Origin: Bacillus chungangensis
Lineage (GTDB): Bacteria > Bacillota > Bacilli > Bacillales > Bacillaceae_C
Length of the DNA stretch: 64,000 nucleotides
Reading direction: 5' to 3'
Assembly (NCBI RefSeq): GCF_030812995.1
Contig: NZ_JAUSTT010000002.1
Span: 62,001 to 126,000, forward strand
Shown here: in pieces, positions 1 to 9,427 of the stretch
Layout: every line of letters begins with the position of its first letter
How positions within the stretch are numbered: position 1 is the stretch's first letter
Position numbers and translations under genes: made by a program
The notes under the pieces: model-generated
The model's database searches: none
Told to the model about the DNA's origin: nothing
What the model saw: the letters and a program-made list of their open reading frames with translations, nothing else

Positions 1-623
1 ATACAAGTATGATGTCCTGGCAAAATTAAAGGTGAGCCGATCGTTCTAAACACTTTATTATTAATAGATGCCATTTCAGCTAGTTGAATGGATTGCAGAG
101 AAGGATGAATAATTGCTCCACCTAATGCTTTATTGTATGCAGTACTGCCAGATGGAGTAGAAATACAAAGTCCGTCGCCTCTAAAACGTTCAAAATGCTC
201 GCCGCGGATTTCAACATCCATAACGAGAGTACCTTCGACACTTTTTACTGTGCATTCATTTAATGCAAGATATCGTGATTCTTTTCCGCCATGCTGATAA
301 CGAACAATAACTTCTAAAAGCGGGTATTCAATCACTTGATACGGAGTTTTCGCAATTGCGATGACAAGCTTTTCAATTTCAGAAGGCACCCAATCTGCAT
401 AAAAGCCAAGATGGCCTGTATGTACACCAACAAAAGCAGTTTTATCAAGCCTTGAACTATAACGGTGAAAAGCATATAAAAGAGTCCCGTCGCCACCAAC
501 AGAAATAACGATATCTGGTTGACTTTCATCATATACTAGATCAAAATCTAATAAATATGTCCGCATCTTATGCATTAACGCATTCGACTGTGAATCACCT
601 TTCGACGTAATGGAAAATTTCAT
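1..623 (-). CDS. nadK: NAD kinase, partial (C-terminus beyond window)
   Basis: ATP-NAD kinase phosphorylates NAD to NADP in the cytoplasm. The reading frame runs off the left edge, so only about the first 207 residues are present. The diagnostic GGDGT motif (within [13 protein letters not shown]) lies about 45 residues from the start, and the family block [21 protein letters not shown] follows. The start at 623 has an AAAGGG-type ribosome binding site just upstream. It lies directly downstream of relQ on the same strand, as in B. subtilis (yjbM-yjbN/nadF). Identification is firm. Confidence 0.95.
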   Translation of the reverse strand, partial: MKFSITSKGDSQSNALMHKMRTYLLDFDLVYDESQPDIVISVGGDGTLLYAFHRYSSRLDKTAFVGVHTGHLGFYADWVPSEIEKLVIAIAKTPYQVIEYPLLEVIVRYQHGGKESRYLALNECTVKSVEGTLVMDVEIRGEHFERFRGDGLCISTPSGSTAYNKALGGAIIHPSLQSIQLAEMASINNKVFRTIGSPLILPGHHTC

Positions 624-726
624 GATCGACACCCTTTTGTGAAAATTTTCTTTAAAGTGCATGTTTAATAGCTGCTGTTGCATATAGGACAAGCAAGTAA
701 TAGGAACAAGCTATCAGTTCTTATAG

Positions 727-1419
727 TTAGTGATCTCCATTTTTATAAAAAGCCCCATTTAGTGAGCTTCCTTCACTTTTTTCCTTTTTCTCTTTTAACA
801 GCGTTTCTTTGTTTTTTGAAAAATAGACTTGCGCTTCTTGAATTTCTTCCTTTATTTGTGACATTTCTTCATCCAATCGAAAAGCGGCTTCTGCCGCTCG
901 CTTAAGTCGCATACTAATTTCATCTGGGAAGCGGCCTTTATATTTATAATGCAATGAATGTTCAATCGTCGCCCAAAAGTTCATAGCCAACGTGCGGATT
1001 TGAATTTCTGCAAGTATTATTTTTTCACCGTGAATTGTTTGAACAGGATATTCAATTACCACATGATAAGATCGATAACCGCTCGGTTTCTTATGGGAAA
1101 TATAATCACGCTCTTCAACGATCCGCATATCATTACGGTTACGGAGCAGCTCAACCACTGTTTTAATATCATCTACAAATTGACACATCATTCTTAATCC
1201 GGCAATATCTTGCATATCGCTGCTTAATTTATCAAGAGGAATGCGCTTTTGATTTGCCTTATCCAAAATACTTGCAATTGGTTTCACACGTCCAGTCACA
1301 AATTCAATTGGCGAATGACTGTGATCGTATTGAAATTGTCCACGCATTCCTTTTAATTTTACTTTTAACTCCTCTACTGCCTGCTTATAAGGAGCAAGAA
1401 ATTGATCCCAATGGTTCAT
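727..1419 (-). CDS. relQ: Small alarmone synthetase RelQ (SasB/YjbM), GTP pyrophosphokinase
   Basis: Single-domain (p)ppGpp synthetase that transfers pyrophosphate from ATP to GTP/GDP. It has only the RelA/SpoT synthetase fold and no HD hydrolase or TGS domain, as expected for a small alarmone synthetase of about 230 residues. Visible landmarks are FVTGRVKPIASILDKA, DIAGLRMMCQF, SGYRSYHVVIEYP and AEIQIRTLAMNFWATIEHSL. A longer frame with a GTG start exists at 1428. The ATG at 1419 (MNHWDQF) is preferred because GAGGTG sits about 8 bases before it. It follows yjbL with a 10-base gap and precedes nadK, so the three are probably cotranscribed. Confidence 0.95.
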   Translation of the reverse strand: MNHWDQFLAPYKQAVEELKVKLKGMRGQFQYDHSHSPIEFVTGRVKPIASILDKANQKRIPLDKLSSDMQDIAGLRMMCQFVDDIKTVVELLRNRNDMRIVEERDYISHKKPSGYRSYHVVIEYPVQTIHGEKIILAEIQIRTLAMNFWATIEHSLHYKYKGRFPDEISMRLKRAAEAAFRLDEEMSQIKEEIQEAQVYFSKNKETLLKEKKEKSEGSSLNGAFYKNGDH

Positions 1420-1429
1420 CAACATCACC

Positions 1430-1807
1430 TCACAAAGCGGATAAAAACGTCGCTTCTACCTTTTTCACCATCTGCTCTCCATAATTTCCATTTCCTTGAA
1501 TATTTTCAATCAAGTAAGTTAGTTCCTCGTGAAAGTTGATTAACTCAAGCCTTTCATTATAAGAAATAGCCTCAATCTTTGTCCCGCTTGCAAGCGCTGC
1601 TTTCAACGCCGGCCAGACTTGTTCATGAATATAAAAATAAACATACTCTTTTTCATCTGAGACCAAATATATAAATGCAGTTTCATCTGAATCGACAATC
1701 ATTTGCGCTGCCGCTTCCAAAGAACGAAAAGAAACTTTTTCCTCTGTAAGCAACTCCAATGACAACGCTGTCTGATTGAATTTGTTAAAATGGATTTTTT
1801 TCCTCAT
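1430..1807 (-). CDS. yjbL: YjbL-like protein (UPF0738 family)
   Basis: A cytoplasmic protein of about 125 residues with no signal peptide or membrane segment. It is assigned from size, content and its invariant position directly upstream of relQ, as in B. subtilis. I recognise no catalytic motif and the function is unknown. The ATG at 1807 has the ribosome binding site GGAGG 9 bases upstream, and a GTG three bases earlier is an alternative. It is the first gene of a yjbL-relQ-nadK group. Confidence 0.8.
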   Translation of the reverse strand: MRKKIHFNKFNQTALSLELLTEEKVSFRSLEAAAQMIVDSDETAFIYLVSDEKEYVYFYIHEQVWPALKAALASGTKIEAISYNERLELINFHEELTYLIENIQGNGNYGEQMVKKVEATFLSAL

Positions 1808-1865
1808 CACGCATAACCTCCACCTTTCTTATTATAGCTTCAGTGCCCATCTTCTTCAAAGTTAA

Positions 1866-2080
1866 ATAAAGTGAAACTTCCATGAGTGGGGGTTTTCTCC
1901 CATCCTACATACAAAGGATCTCAAGCTAAAGCGCGACGTCCTGCCGCAACGCTTGAGTGACCAACATCCTGTTGGCCCGAACCAATCGGACATTTGACTT
2001 TCAGTTAACCCCCACCTAGACTTCCTCGTTCCTCTTACTCTTGAGGTGGGGGTCTTACTGCCAGTTAGATGTGGGATAAA
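1866..2080 (+). repeat. Dispersed hairpin-ended repeat, copy 1
   Basis: Copy of the 215-340 bp intergenic repeat found throughout the left two thirds of the window. It opens with AAAGTGAAACTTCCATGAGT, whose usual second hairpin arm is degenerate here. It carries the conserved core CGAACCAATCGGACATTTGA and ends with a hairpin whose arms are CCCCCACCT and AGGTGGGGG, followed by GTTAGATGTGGGATAAA. It fills most of the gap between yjbL and yjbK. Open frames inside it on the opposite strand recur in other copies and are not genes. Confidence 0.85.
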
Positions 2081-2228
2081 CATTAATAGCATTCCTTTTC
2101 ATCAAATAGGATAGAAAGCATCCCTTCAATCAAGCTGTTCAGAATGTAAAAGGCGAACATTCACAGTTCTTCATCTTGCATCACCTGCGATTTCAATAGA
2201 TAATAAGTAAAAGGAGACAAGGAAAGGT

Positions 2229-2819
2229 TTGTTGCAATTGAGCGAAGCATTAGAAATAGAATTTAAAAATATCGTTTCAAAAGAGGATTTTCACGCTATG
2301 ACAGCATTTTTTTCAATTTCTGAAGAGGACTTTCACCTACAAAAAAATCATTATTTTGATACAAACACATTTGCTTTAAAAAATAGCGGATGCGCTTTAA
2401 GAATTCGAAAAAAAGCAAATCAATTTGAATTGACATTTAAACAACCTGTAGAAGCTGGAGTACTGGAAACAAATCAAATGATCTCCGAACGAGAAGCTGC
2501 TGCAATGATAAAAAACGGTTACCTGCCTTCAGGAGAAGTGCAAGAGCTTTTGACAGCAAGAACACCAGCAATTGATTGCGTAGAATTTCTCGGATCTTTA
2601 ACAACAAAAAGAGCAGAAATGCCATATAAAGATGGAACTTTGATGTTTGACCACAGTTTCTATTTAAAAAAGGAAGATTTTGAGATAGAATATGAAGTAA
2701 ACGATGCACAACGAGGAAAAGAAGTCTTTCTCGACTTACTCAAACAGCTAGAAATCCCGCTTTGTCCAGCTGTAAGCAAACCGCTAAGATTTTGGAGGGC
2801 GAAGCAGGCGGATCATTAA
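2229..2819 (+). CDS. yjbK: CYTH domain protein YjbK (triphosphate tunnel metalloenzyme superfamily)
   Basis: CYTH-domain protein of 196 residues. The signature ExExK occurs as EIEFK at residues 9-13, followed by the alternating charged strands typical of the triphosphate tunnel fold (ALRIRKK, ELTFKQP, FEIEYEV). Family members hydrolyse triphosphates or cyclise ATP. The substrate of the Bacillus YjbK branch is not evident from sequence. It starts at TTG 2229, with AAGGAG and GGAAAGG upstream. It stands opposite the yjbL-relQ group, as in B. subtilis. Confidence 0.88.
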   Translation: MLQLSEALEIEFKNIVSKEDFHAMTAFFSISEEDFHLQKNHYFDTNTFALKNSGCALRIRKKANQFELTFKQPVEAGVLETNQMISEREAAAMIKNGYLPSGEVQELLTARTPAIDCVEFLGSLTTKRAEMPYKDGTLMFDHSFYLKKEDFEIEYEVNDAQRGKEVFLDLLKQLEIPLCPAVSKPLRFWRAKQADH

Positions 2820-2924
2820 AATAAGAGCTTTCTCCTAAAAGATTGAACTCGTACAAAAAGGGAAACTTCCATTTTCCTACTCTTGTACTCCAATCGTATA
2901 GAGAGCCTCGAAAGGAGATTAGTA

Positions 2925-3611
2925 ATGAATACATCCAATCAGCTAAAGGTTATGTTTGAATTGCAAGCCTTACAGAATTTCTCAAGACCTTTTTCTACCT
3001 ATCAAAACGAGAGTAATAGCAATTATTTATTTCAAGAAATGTTGAATTCAGCGCTTCAAGAAGTATTATTAAATGAACAGATGGGAAATAAAGAAACCAC
3101 TTTTTCGCCTGCATCTTTATTATCAGCTCAAGGCATGTTCAATAATCACGATACCGTCCCTTTATTAAACAAACAGTATCAACCTATTAGTACATCATAT
3201 GTTGGTGCAACTGGAAAACAGCATGTCAACACTCCACAAGATCTTGAGGCTATCATTGAAAAAGCGGCAGAAACCTATCAATTGCCTCCTGCCTTGATTA
3301 AAGCCGTCATTAAGCATGAATCTAACTTCAACCCGCAAACAGTCAGCAGTGCAGGTGCATCTGGCCTTATGCAGTTGATGCCTAGCACCGCGAAGGGTTT
3401 AGGAGTGAATAACATCTTTGATCCTGAAGAAAACATCAACGGAGGAAGCAAATATTTGCGAAGCATGCTAGACCGCTACAATGGAAGTATAGAATTAGCG
3501 CTTGCTGCTTATAATGCAGGACCGGGAAATGTTGATAAATATCAAGGAATTCCACCTTTCAAAGAAACACAACAATACGTTCAAAAAGTGACCAATACAT
3601 TTTTGGCATAA
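2925..3611 (+). CDS. cwlQ: Lytic transglycosylase (SLT domain), CwlQ/YjbJ-like
   Basis: Peptidoglycan lytic transglycosylase of 228 residues. The C-terminal SLT domain shows [18 protein letters not shown] with the catalytic Glu, then [20 protein letters not shown] and [17 protein letters not shown], the three classical blocks. The N-terminal 100 residues are low-complexity and have no obvious signal peptide. The start at 2925 is chosen because GAAAGGAG lies 8-9 bases before it; the frame opens 14 codons earlier without such a site. It ends just before a strong terminator at 3631-3670. Position and domain match B. subtilis YjbJ (CwlQ). Confidence 0.9.
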   Translation: MNTSNQLKVMFELQALQNFSRPFSTYQNESNSNYLFQEMLNSALQEVLLNEQMGNKETTFSPASLLSAQGMFNNHDTVPLLNKQYQPISTSYVGATGKQHVNTPQDLEAIIEKAAETYQLPPALIKAVIKHESNFNPQTVSSAGASGLMQLMPSTAKGLGVNNIFDPEENINGGSKYLRSMLDRYNGSIELALAAYNAGPGNVDKYQGIPPFKETQQYVQKVTNTFLA

Positions 3612-3630
3612 GCATTCTTACATGATACAT

Positions 3631-3670
3631 ACACAAAAAATGAGCAGGTTGCCCTGCTCATTTTTTGTGT
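3631..3670 (+). terminator. Rho-independent terminator after the transglycosylase gene
   Basis: Perfect hairpin with arms AAAAAATGAGCAGG and CCTGCTCATTTTTT and loop TTGC, followed by a T-rich tail. A-tract and T-tract flank both sides, so it could stop transcription in either direction. Confidence 0.9.
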
Positions 3671-3836
3671 CCCTAAATCTATCATTTTTTCCAATTTTCC
3701 CCGTCCCTTCACTTTCTCGAAAAACATTGTACAATATGAAAGGTATGCTTTACATGGGATAAGCAATATTTTCGTTCAGTTCATCATGCATATCTTAGAA
3801 TTTAGAACCTTTCAAACAACCCCAAAAGCTATTTAT

Positions 3837-3865
3837 TTGAGTTATGAAATCTTGATTGCTACAAT
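3837..3865 (+). promoter_or_regulatory. Probable sigma-A promoter of yjbI-yjbH
   Basis: TTGAGT (3837-3842), a 17-base spacer, then TACAAT (3860-3865). The start codon of yjbI is 36 bases further on and is preceded by AAAAGGAG. Spacing and position are good. It is a prediction from consensus only. Confidence 0.55.
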
Positions 3866-3900
3866 AAAAATACAATCTCAGATAAAAAGGAGACATTCAT

Positions 3901-4302
3901 ATGGTTGAGAAGCGCATGACGCCGTATGACCTAATTGGAGAGGAACAGCTCTCTAGTCTTGTAAATGCCTTTTATCTCCGGGTTGGAAAACATCCTGATC
4001 TTATCCCGATTTTCCCGGAAGATTTAACGGAAACTGCAAGAAAACAAAAGCAATTTTTAACGCAATTTTTAGGCGGTCCTCCGTTATACACTGAAGAACA
4101 TGGACATCCGATGATGCGTGCTCGTCATTTAGCTCATAAAATTACACCTGCACGAGCAAAAGCTTGGCTTTCTTGCATGAGTGAAGCAATGGACGCTGTT
4201 CAATTGCAGGGGCCAGTACGTGATCAATTTTTCGCTCGCCTTACAATGACAGCTAGACACATGGTGAATACAGAAGATCTAGATACAGGTGAAAACGATT
4301 GA
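3901..4302 (+). CDS. yjbI: Truncated haemoglobin YjbI (group II)
   Basis: Oxygen-binding truncated globin of 133 residues, the usual length. The motifs [17 protein letters not shown] (helix A/B start), [25 protein letters not shown] around the proximal His, and [12 protein letters not shown] mark group II bacterial haemoglobins. Its stop codon overlaps the start of yjbH, so the two are translationally coupled. This pairing is conserved in bacilli and staphylococci, where YjbH controls Spx. A link to redox or nitrosative stress is inferred from that context. Confidence 0.95.
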   Translation: MVEKRMTPYDLIGEEQLSSLVNAFYLRVGKHPDLIPIFPEDLTETARKQKQFLTQFLGGPPLYTEEHGHPMMRARHLAHKITPARAKAWLSCMSEAMDAVQLQGPVRDQFFARLTMTARHMVNTEDLDTGEND

Positions 4303-5165
4303 TGAATAATAACATGTTTTGCCAATCTGATTGGTATCATATTGATCATAAACCGTTGGAAATTTACATGTTTATCGATCCGCTTTGTGCAGAGTGCTGG
4401 GCGTTAGAACCTATTATGAAAAAGCTGCACATTGAGTACGGAGCCTATTTTAGACTAAAGCATGTTTTAAGTGGACAATTAGCTACACTCAATCTTGGAG
4501 CAAAAAAACAAAGCAAGATTGCAAAAATATGGGAAATGACTGCAATTCGATCTGGAATGTCATGCGATGGAAGTTTTTGGCTAAAAAAGCCGATTTCTTC
4601 TCCTATTCTCACCTCCATATCGATAAAAGCTGCCGAGCTTCAAGGGAAAAGGGCAGGCATTAAATTTCTGCGGAAACTACAAGAACTGCTATTTCTTGAA
4701 AAAGAAAACATTTCGGACTTGCATGTACTTAAAAATGCAGCCGCAATCGTTGGATTAGATGTAGAGGAATTTGTAAAAGACTTACATTCAAAAAGTGCGT
4801 CCAAAGCGTTTCAATGCGACTTAAAAATTGCAGCAGAAATGGATGTAACAGAGATGCCGACTCTTGTCTTTTTCAATGAAAATATTGAGGATGAGGGCTT
4901 AAAGATTACGGGAATGTATACATATGACATCTATGTCCAGATTATTTCTGAAATGCTGGACAAAAAGCCTAAACCATCATCTATCCCACCACTGGAACAA
5001 TTTTTACAACATTATAAGCTCGTAGCATCTAAAGAAATTTCAGTTGTTTATGAAATGCCTATTTCCCAAGTTGAAAAAGAAATGAAAAAATGGATACTTC
5101 AACAAAAAGTGGAAAAAATCCCTGCGAAGTATGGTACGTTTTGGAGATACATTGGAGAAGACTAA
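4302..5165 (+). CDS. spxH: Spx degradation adaptor YjbH/SpxH (DsbA/thioredoxin-like)
   Basis: Adaptor that delivers the global regulator Spx to ClpXP. The N-terminal thioredoxin/DsbA-like fold has [18 protein letters not shown], a CxxC motif, followed by a helical insertion and a returning strand with the cis-Pro segment [10 protein letters not shown]. The length of 287 residues fits the family. The ATG at 4302 overlaps the yjbI stop; a TTG lies one codon earlier. Its client gene spxA and another ClpCP adaptor, mecA, are in this same window, as in B. subtilis. Confidence 0.93.
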   Translation: MNNNMFCQSDWYHIDHKPLEIYMFIDPLCAECWALEPIMKKLHIEYGAYFRLKHVLSGQLATLNLGAKKQSKIAKIWEMTAIRSGMSCDGSFWLKKPISSPILTSISIKAAELQGKRAGIKFLRKLQELLFLEKENISDLHVLKNAAAIVGLDVEEFVKDLHSKSASKAFQCDLKIAAEMDVTEMPTLVFFNENIEDEGLKITGMYTYDIYVQIISEMLDKKPKPSSIPPLEQFLQHYKLVASKEISVVYEMPISQVEKEMKKWILQQKVEKIPAKYGTFWRYIGED

Positions 5166-5191
5166 ACAAATTTTTAAAATATTTAGAAATA

Positions 5192-5213
5192 AGTGGGGGG
5201 GCTTTCCCCCACT
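5192..5213. terminator. GC-rich hairpin downstream of yjbH
   Basis: AGTGGGGG and CCCCCACT arms with a short loop. There is no clear T-run on either side, so termination is uncertain. It also lies directly after a 31-codon open frame on the opposite strand (5312 to 5217). Confidence 0.5.
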
Positions 5214-5216
5214 ATG

Positions 5217-5312
5217 TTAAAGCAGCATTATTTTTTCCAATTGGCATTTTTTCAATAAAATTTTGACTAACCATAACGAAATTACAGGCTCTCCAGTATT
5301 GCTAATAGTCAT
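5217..5312 (-). CDS. Possible 31-residue peptide with strong ribosome binding site
   Basis: Short open frame MTISNTGEPVISLWLVKI... preceded by TTGGAGGAG 7-13 bases upstream, a near-perfect ribosome binding site. A T-tailed hairpin (5325-5353, arms CAACTAA/TTAGTTG) lies just upstream and a GC-rich hairpin (5192-5213) directly downstream. I recognise no family. It could equally be a decayed gene, because another short frame with its own AAAGAGG site lies just upstream on the same strand. The remaining gap to 5655 shows nothing else but AT-rich DNA. Confidence 0.25.
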   Translation of the reverse strand: MTISNTGEPVISLWLVKILLKKCQLEKIMLL

Positions 5313-5654
5313 GTGGCACTCCTCCAACTAATCATAGTTAGTTGTTTTTTTTATTCTCCAAATCCCATTTAATTTCATCATAAAGCTAACCTCTTTTTGA
5401 TATTTTTCAGTATCTTTCTTGTATAAAATGTAAGTTATTTATTATGTTTTAAACGACTTCATTGTCATTTAACAATTTTTAATCATTGGAAAAAAATGTA
5501 TGACTTTATGTCAATATTGTAAGCTAAACTTGTCTGTTTGTCATTTTATTCGATTTCTTCTCCTCCTTCTTTTCACTATGATAAATATAAATATCGCTCA
5601 CTGATTAATGCAGCGGGGATCACTTATGAAAAAAGAAAAGAAGGTGTTTTTACT

Positions 5655-6887
5655 ATGCAGCCATTACAACCTATACAGCCGCATGAACGAATTGAGATCA
5701 TCGATATTATCCGGGGCATCGCTATTTTAGGCATACTCCTCGTTAACATCGCACATTTTAGTTATCCTGATCTTTATTTGCATATGACAGGAAAAGACCA
5801 CTTTTTAATGAAAGATTGGCACAAACTAGACTTTATAATAGGAGATATTCTCAATATATTTGTCCGAATGAAATTTGTAATGATGTTTTCTTTTCTATTT
5901 GGGTTTGGGATGATCATCATGATGGAAAATGCACAAGCGAAAAAACGACGCTTTGTTCCTACGTATCTTCGCAGATTATTCGTGCTGCTCGTTATCGGCA
6001 TCATCCATGGTTTTTTCATTTGGGATGGTGATATTCTCACACAATATGCACTGCTCGGATTTATCTTATTGCTATTCCGAAAATGCAAACCGAGAACTTT
6101 GGTTATCTTCTCGATCGTTTTCTATTTATTGTTCTCACTGCCATCTATACAAACTAGTTTTCAGACAATAGATCCAGAACAAGAACAGGCGATGATGCAA
6201 TATCAAGAAGAAATGGCACAAATGTTCAATGATAAGGCGAAACAAGCACTTCAAGCTTATGGGAACGGCACTTTTACAGAAATCGTAAAACAGCGTGTTC
6301 ATGATCGTATTTACTATATGGCCATTAATGGAATGCTTTCAACGAATCCACTGCTGTTTTTCTATGCATCGATCCCAATGTTTAGTTTGTTATTATTAGG
6401 TGCTGCATTTGCTAAGTCAAAGATTTTTCACGACCCATCTAAACATCTTAGATTGTTAAAAACATTATGGTGGTTAGGATTGCTCATTGGTTTGCCGGCA
6501 AATATCGCGTATGTCTTATGGAATGAAGATTTCCTGCTCCTAGGAGCACCACTGCTCATGTTATTTTATGTGACTTCCGTGGTATTTTTATTTCATTTTC
6601 AATGGGGAAAACGACTGCTCATGCCCTTTTCCGCTGTAGGTAGAACAGCTTTTACCAATTATCTGATGCAATCAGTGATTGGAACGCTCATATTTTATAA
6701 TTATGGACTTGGTTTGTATGGCAAGGTGCAGCCATTCGTGGCTGTTTTGATCGCACTTGGTATCTTTATCTTCCAAATGTTTGTTAGCAATATTTGGCTG
6801 AAACAATACCGTTACGGCCCATTTGAATGGGTATGGCGAACGTTGACTTATGGTAAACGCCCTTCCTTTCGTCTAAAATCATCGTAA
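5655..6887 (+). CDS. DUF418 family membrane protein (YeiB-like), copy 1
   Basis: Polytopic membrane protein of 410 residues with about eight to ten hydrophobic segments. It begins RIEIIDIIRGIAILGILLVN, the N-terminal signature of DUF418/YeiB proteins. It ends with the DUF418 block (VGRTAFTNYLMQS, FEWVWRTLTYGKRP). Function is unknown; transport has been proposed for relatives. The start is set at 5655, where AGAAGGTG lies 6-8 bases upstream. The open frame extends 39 codons further but lacks such a site. A paralogue is at 23008-24147. A terminator follows. Confidence 0.85.
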   Translation: MQPLQPIQPHERIEIIDIIRGIAILGILLVNIAHFSYPDLYLHMTGKDHFLMKDWHKLDFIIGDILNIFVRMKFVMMFSFLFGFGMIIMMENAQAKKRRFVPTYLRRLFVLLVIGIIHGFFIWDGDILTQYALLGFILLLFRKCKPRTLVIFSIVFYLLFSLPSIQTSFQTIDPEQEQAMMQYQEEMAQMFNDKAKQALQAYGNGTFTEIVKQRVHDRIYYMAINGMLSTNPLLFFYASIPMFSLLLLGAAFAKSKIFHDPSKHLRLLKTLWWLGLLIGLPANIAYVLWNEDFLLLGAPLLMLFYVTSVVFLFHFQWGKRLLMPFSAVGRTAFTNYLMQSVIGTLIFYNYGLGLYGKVQPFVAVLIALGIFIFQMFVSNIWLKQYRYGPFEWVWRTLTYGKRPSFRLKSS

Positions 6888-6903
6888 AAAACGTTCCTCT
6901 CCT

Positions 6904-6946
6904 AAGACTGCTCCAAATGTCATTAGACTTTTGGGGCAGTCCTTTT
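6904..6946 (+). terminator. Terminator after DUF418 gene
   Basis: Imperfect hairpin with arms GACTGCTCCAAA and TTTGGGGCAGTC followed by CCTTTT. Confidence 0.7.
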
Positions 6947-7143
6947 GCACTTTTCACGATAAACAGTAAAATAAGAATAAAAGTGTTCTTAAATCGTTTG
7001 GGAAAAATGACGTTTAAATATATTCTTTCTCGTGGTTAGTACCTTTGCGTTGAGAGGCAAGCCTCCTTATCAATGCATGTTCAAGCATTATTCTTATGTC
7101 ATTTGCATACGAAGAACGAAACATGAAAAAGGAGCAAACAGAG

Positions 7144-7845
7144 ATGTACAAAATTTTAGTTGTGGAAGATGATCAAAAAATGGCATCTATCATTTGTAAC
7201 TATTTACAAAAATACGGGTATGATGCTCAATTTGCCAATGACTTTGAACGAATCAAAGAGCATTTTCTTGATTATCGGCCAGATTTAATCATTCTCGATA
7301 TTAATTTGCCTTCCTTTGATGGTTTTTATTGGTGCCGGCAAATTCGCGGCTTTTCCAATGTGCCGATAATCTTTCTATCAGCACGCGCTGGCGAAATGGA
7401 TCAAGTACTTGCAATTGAAAACGGCGGCGATGATTATATTACTAAACCTTTTCATCTTGAGGTAATGCTGGCAAAGATTAAAAGCGTGATTAGAAGAACC
7501 TATGGCGACTATGCTACAGCTACTGATCATGATGTTCTTGAAATCGAAGGGCTTTTTTTACATCGCAATAAAAATATAATCGAATTTAATCATCAAAAAA
7601 TTGAATGCAGTCCGAAAGAATTTCGGCTTATCGATACACTAGCAAAAAAAACGGAACAAATTGTTTCAAGAGAGAAGTTGTTGGAAGCGCTCTGGGATGA
7701 AATCGACCTTGTTGATGATAATACATTAAATGTTAATGTCCGGAGAGTAAGAAACAAATTAAAAGAGCTTGGCATCTATGATGCGATCCAAACAGTAAGA
7801 GGACAAGGATATTGCTTAAAAAAAAGCTGGGGGCGGAAACATTGA
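7144..7845 (+). CDS. OmpR-family response regulator, BceR-like
   Basis: Two-component response regulator of 233 residues. The receiver domain (VVEDDQKMASII, phospho-acceptor Asp in LIILDINLPSFDGF, Lys in DYITKPFHLEVML) is followed by a winged-helix DNA-binding domain (ECSPKEFRLIDTL ... DDNTLNVNVRRVRNKL). The start at 7144 has AAAAGGAG upstream. Its stop overlaps the TTG start of the sensor kinase. With the kinase and the ABC exporter downstream it forms a BceRS-BceAB-type cell-envelope stress module, which in Firmicutes senses and expels peptide antibiotics. The inducing compound cannot be told from sequence. Confidence 0.9.
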   Translation: MYKILVVEDDQKMASIICNYLQKYGYDAQFANDFERIKEHFLDYRPDLIILDINLPSFDGFYWCRQIRGFSNVPIIFLSARAGEMDQVLAIENGGDDYITKPFHLEVMLAKIKSVIRRTYGDYATATDHDVLEIEGLFLHRNKNIIEFNHQKIECSPKEFRLIDTLAKKTEQIVSREKLLEALWDEIDLVDDNTLNVNVRRVRNKLKELGIYDAIQTVRGQGYCLKKSWGRKH

Positions 7846-8918
7846 CTTTTTTTCATTTTCTTCGGGACAGACTTGGTTATGTAAGCTTTTATGTCCTTAA
7901 TCTCATCATCGCTTTAGTCATTGTTAAACTTAGTTTGCTCGAAAAAAGCATTGATATTGAAACGAACTACTTTATTTATATTGCAATCATTTCTTTCGTG
8001 CTTCTGCTCTTATATTGTTTTATTTCTTATGTAAGACAGAAGCCTTTCTTCGATCAATTTCACCATGCATTGAACGATAAAGATTTGCATGCCCTTATTA
8101 AAATAGATCATGCCATTACATATGAACAAAAACAATTCTACAAGCTCTGTCTTGTAAGCTACAATGACTATTTGCAAAAGCTGCATCAATATGAAGCACA
8201 ACAAAAACAAGCATACTATTTTACGAATCGCTGGACGCATCAAATGAAAACACCCTTATCTGTCATGCAACTGCTTATTCAAGAAGAAAACAACTGGAGC
8301 AAAGAAGAACTGCTTGAGCATATGGAAGAAGAAATCGTGAAACTAACGGATGGAATGCAGATGATGCTTTCTACCATTCGGCTGCAAAAATTTGAACTTG
8401 ATTTCTCAATTCAACAAGTTCCACTCATTGCTCTCATCCGCTCTCTGCTTCATGAAAAACGCAAAACATTCATCCGTTATCATCTTTTTCCAAAGCTTGA
8501 AACTGGGCAAGATGAAATTTGGGTTGAATCCGACAAGAAATGGCTCACATTTGTGCTTGAACAACTATTAAATAATGCATTGAAGTACTCACAAGCTGCA
8601 TCAACTGAAAGCAAGTATATTACCATCACTGTCACATCATCTGAAAAAGGGACAAAGATAGAGATAAAGGATGAAGGTATTGGCATAAAAAAAGAGGATG
8701 TCCCCCGCGTATTTGATGCCTTTTTTACTGGTGAAAATGGCCGTAAGCTCAGAGAGTCAACCGGTATGGGCTTATATCTGGCAAAACACATTTGTGACAA
8801 ACTAAAACATAACATCACCATTGATTCGAAGGAAAACTGCGGAACAACCGTTGCGATTCATTTTCCTCCCCGTACAGATTATTATGATGTTTTGCAGAAT
8901 AAAGAAAGCTTCAAATAG
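7842..8918 (+). CDS. Intramembrane-sensing histidine kinase, BceS-like
   Basis: Sensor kinase of 358 residues. Two membrane helices near the N-terminus are separated by only a short loop, the hallmark of intramembrane-sensing kinases that take their signal from a partner ABC transporter. The H-box is RWTHQMKTPLSVMQL. The ATPase domain has the N-box LEQLLNNALKYS, G1 DEGIGIKKEDVPRVFDAFF and G2 STGMGLYLAKHI. The TTG at 7842 overlaps the response-regulator stop. A longer start at TTG 7812 is possible. Confidence 0.9.
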   Translation: MTFFHFLRDRLGYVSFYVLNLIIALVIVKLSLLEKSIDIETNYFIYIAIISFVLLLLYCFISYVRQKPFFDQFHHALNDKDLHALIKIDHAITYEQKQFYKLCLVSYNDYLQKLHQYEAQQKQAYYFTNRWTHQMKTPLSVMQLLIQEENNWSKEELLEHMEEEIVKLTDGMQMMLSTIRLQKFELDFSIQQVPLIALIRSLLHEKRKTFIRYHLFPKLETGQDEIWVESDKKWLTFVLEQLLNNALKYSQAASTESKYITITVTSSEKGTKIEIKDEGIGIKKEDVPRVFDAFFTGENGRKLRESTGMGLYLAKHICDKLKHNITIDSKENCGTTVAIHFPPRTDYYDVLQNKESFK

Positions 8919-8964
8919 GCGCAGCTATACGATGTTTTAAATATGGTTGTTCATTATATCACAG

Positions 8965-9229
8965 TAAAGTGAAACTTCCATCAGTGGGGTTTTCTCTCAT
9001 CCCCCACTGATGGGAAGTAGAACAGAGGCTAAGGTCGCAGGCGTCCTTGAAAAAAAAACCGCTTTTTCTTTGTGCGATGTATCGCTCCCGAAGCTTTCCT
9101 TCAAGAAGTTTTCCTTATCCTGTCATCCCCAACCAATCGGACATTTGACTTTCAGTTTCCCCACCTAAACATCTTCGATTTCTCTTACTCTTAAGGTGGG
9201 GAGCTTACTGTCAGTTCGATGTGAAATAA
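8965..9229 (+). repeat. Dispersed hairpin-ended repeat, copy 2
   Basis: Full copy. The left hairpin arms CTTCCATCAGTGGGG and CCCCACTGATGGGAAG, the core CCAATCGGACATTTGACTTT and the right hairpin with arms CCCCACCT and AGGTGGGG are all recognisable. It separates the kinase gene from the ABC transporter genes, so these are likely transcribed from different promoters. Confidence 0.88.
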
Positions 9230-9324
9230 GAGGAAATAACTGTTAATGGTTATAAACCTCGGAGAAGCAATGCTGCCTGAGAGATTAGCTGGAGCCTTTT
9301 TACTTTTAAATGTAATAAAATGAA

Positions 9325-9338
9325 TGACAACATTGTCA
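9325..9338. promoter_or_regulatory. Candidate BceR-type operator upstream of the ABC exporter
   Basis: Inverted repeat TGACAACATTGTCA, i.e. TGACA-N4-TGTCA. A further TTGTCACC half-site follows at 9354-9361 and an AT-rich TATATAAAG at about 9390. The arrangement resembles the TGAC/GTCA inverted repeat recognised by BceR upstream of bceAB in B. subtilis. It lies about 100 bases before the ATPase start codon. Binding is inferred from sequence only. Confidence 0.5.
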
Positions 9339-9427
9339 CCTTTCTCGCTTTTATTGTCACCAAAATAAATAGCAAGCAAACGGCTTTTTATATAAAGTAG
9401 AGCTATAGAAGAAGGGAGTTTGCATAC

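Noticed and set aside
1862-2092. Open frame on the minus strand encoding a Trp/Arg/Ser-rich protein
   Set aside because: It lies wholly inside repeat copy 1; similar frames occur in other copies (14828-15073, 29548-29784) and vary with indels, so it is a by-product of the repeat.
3581-3766. Minus-strand frame over the terminator of the transglycosylase gene
   Set aside because: It crosses a perfect terminator hairpin and the end of a conserved gene, and has no ribosome binding site.
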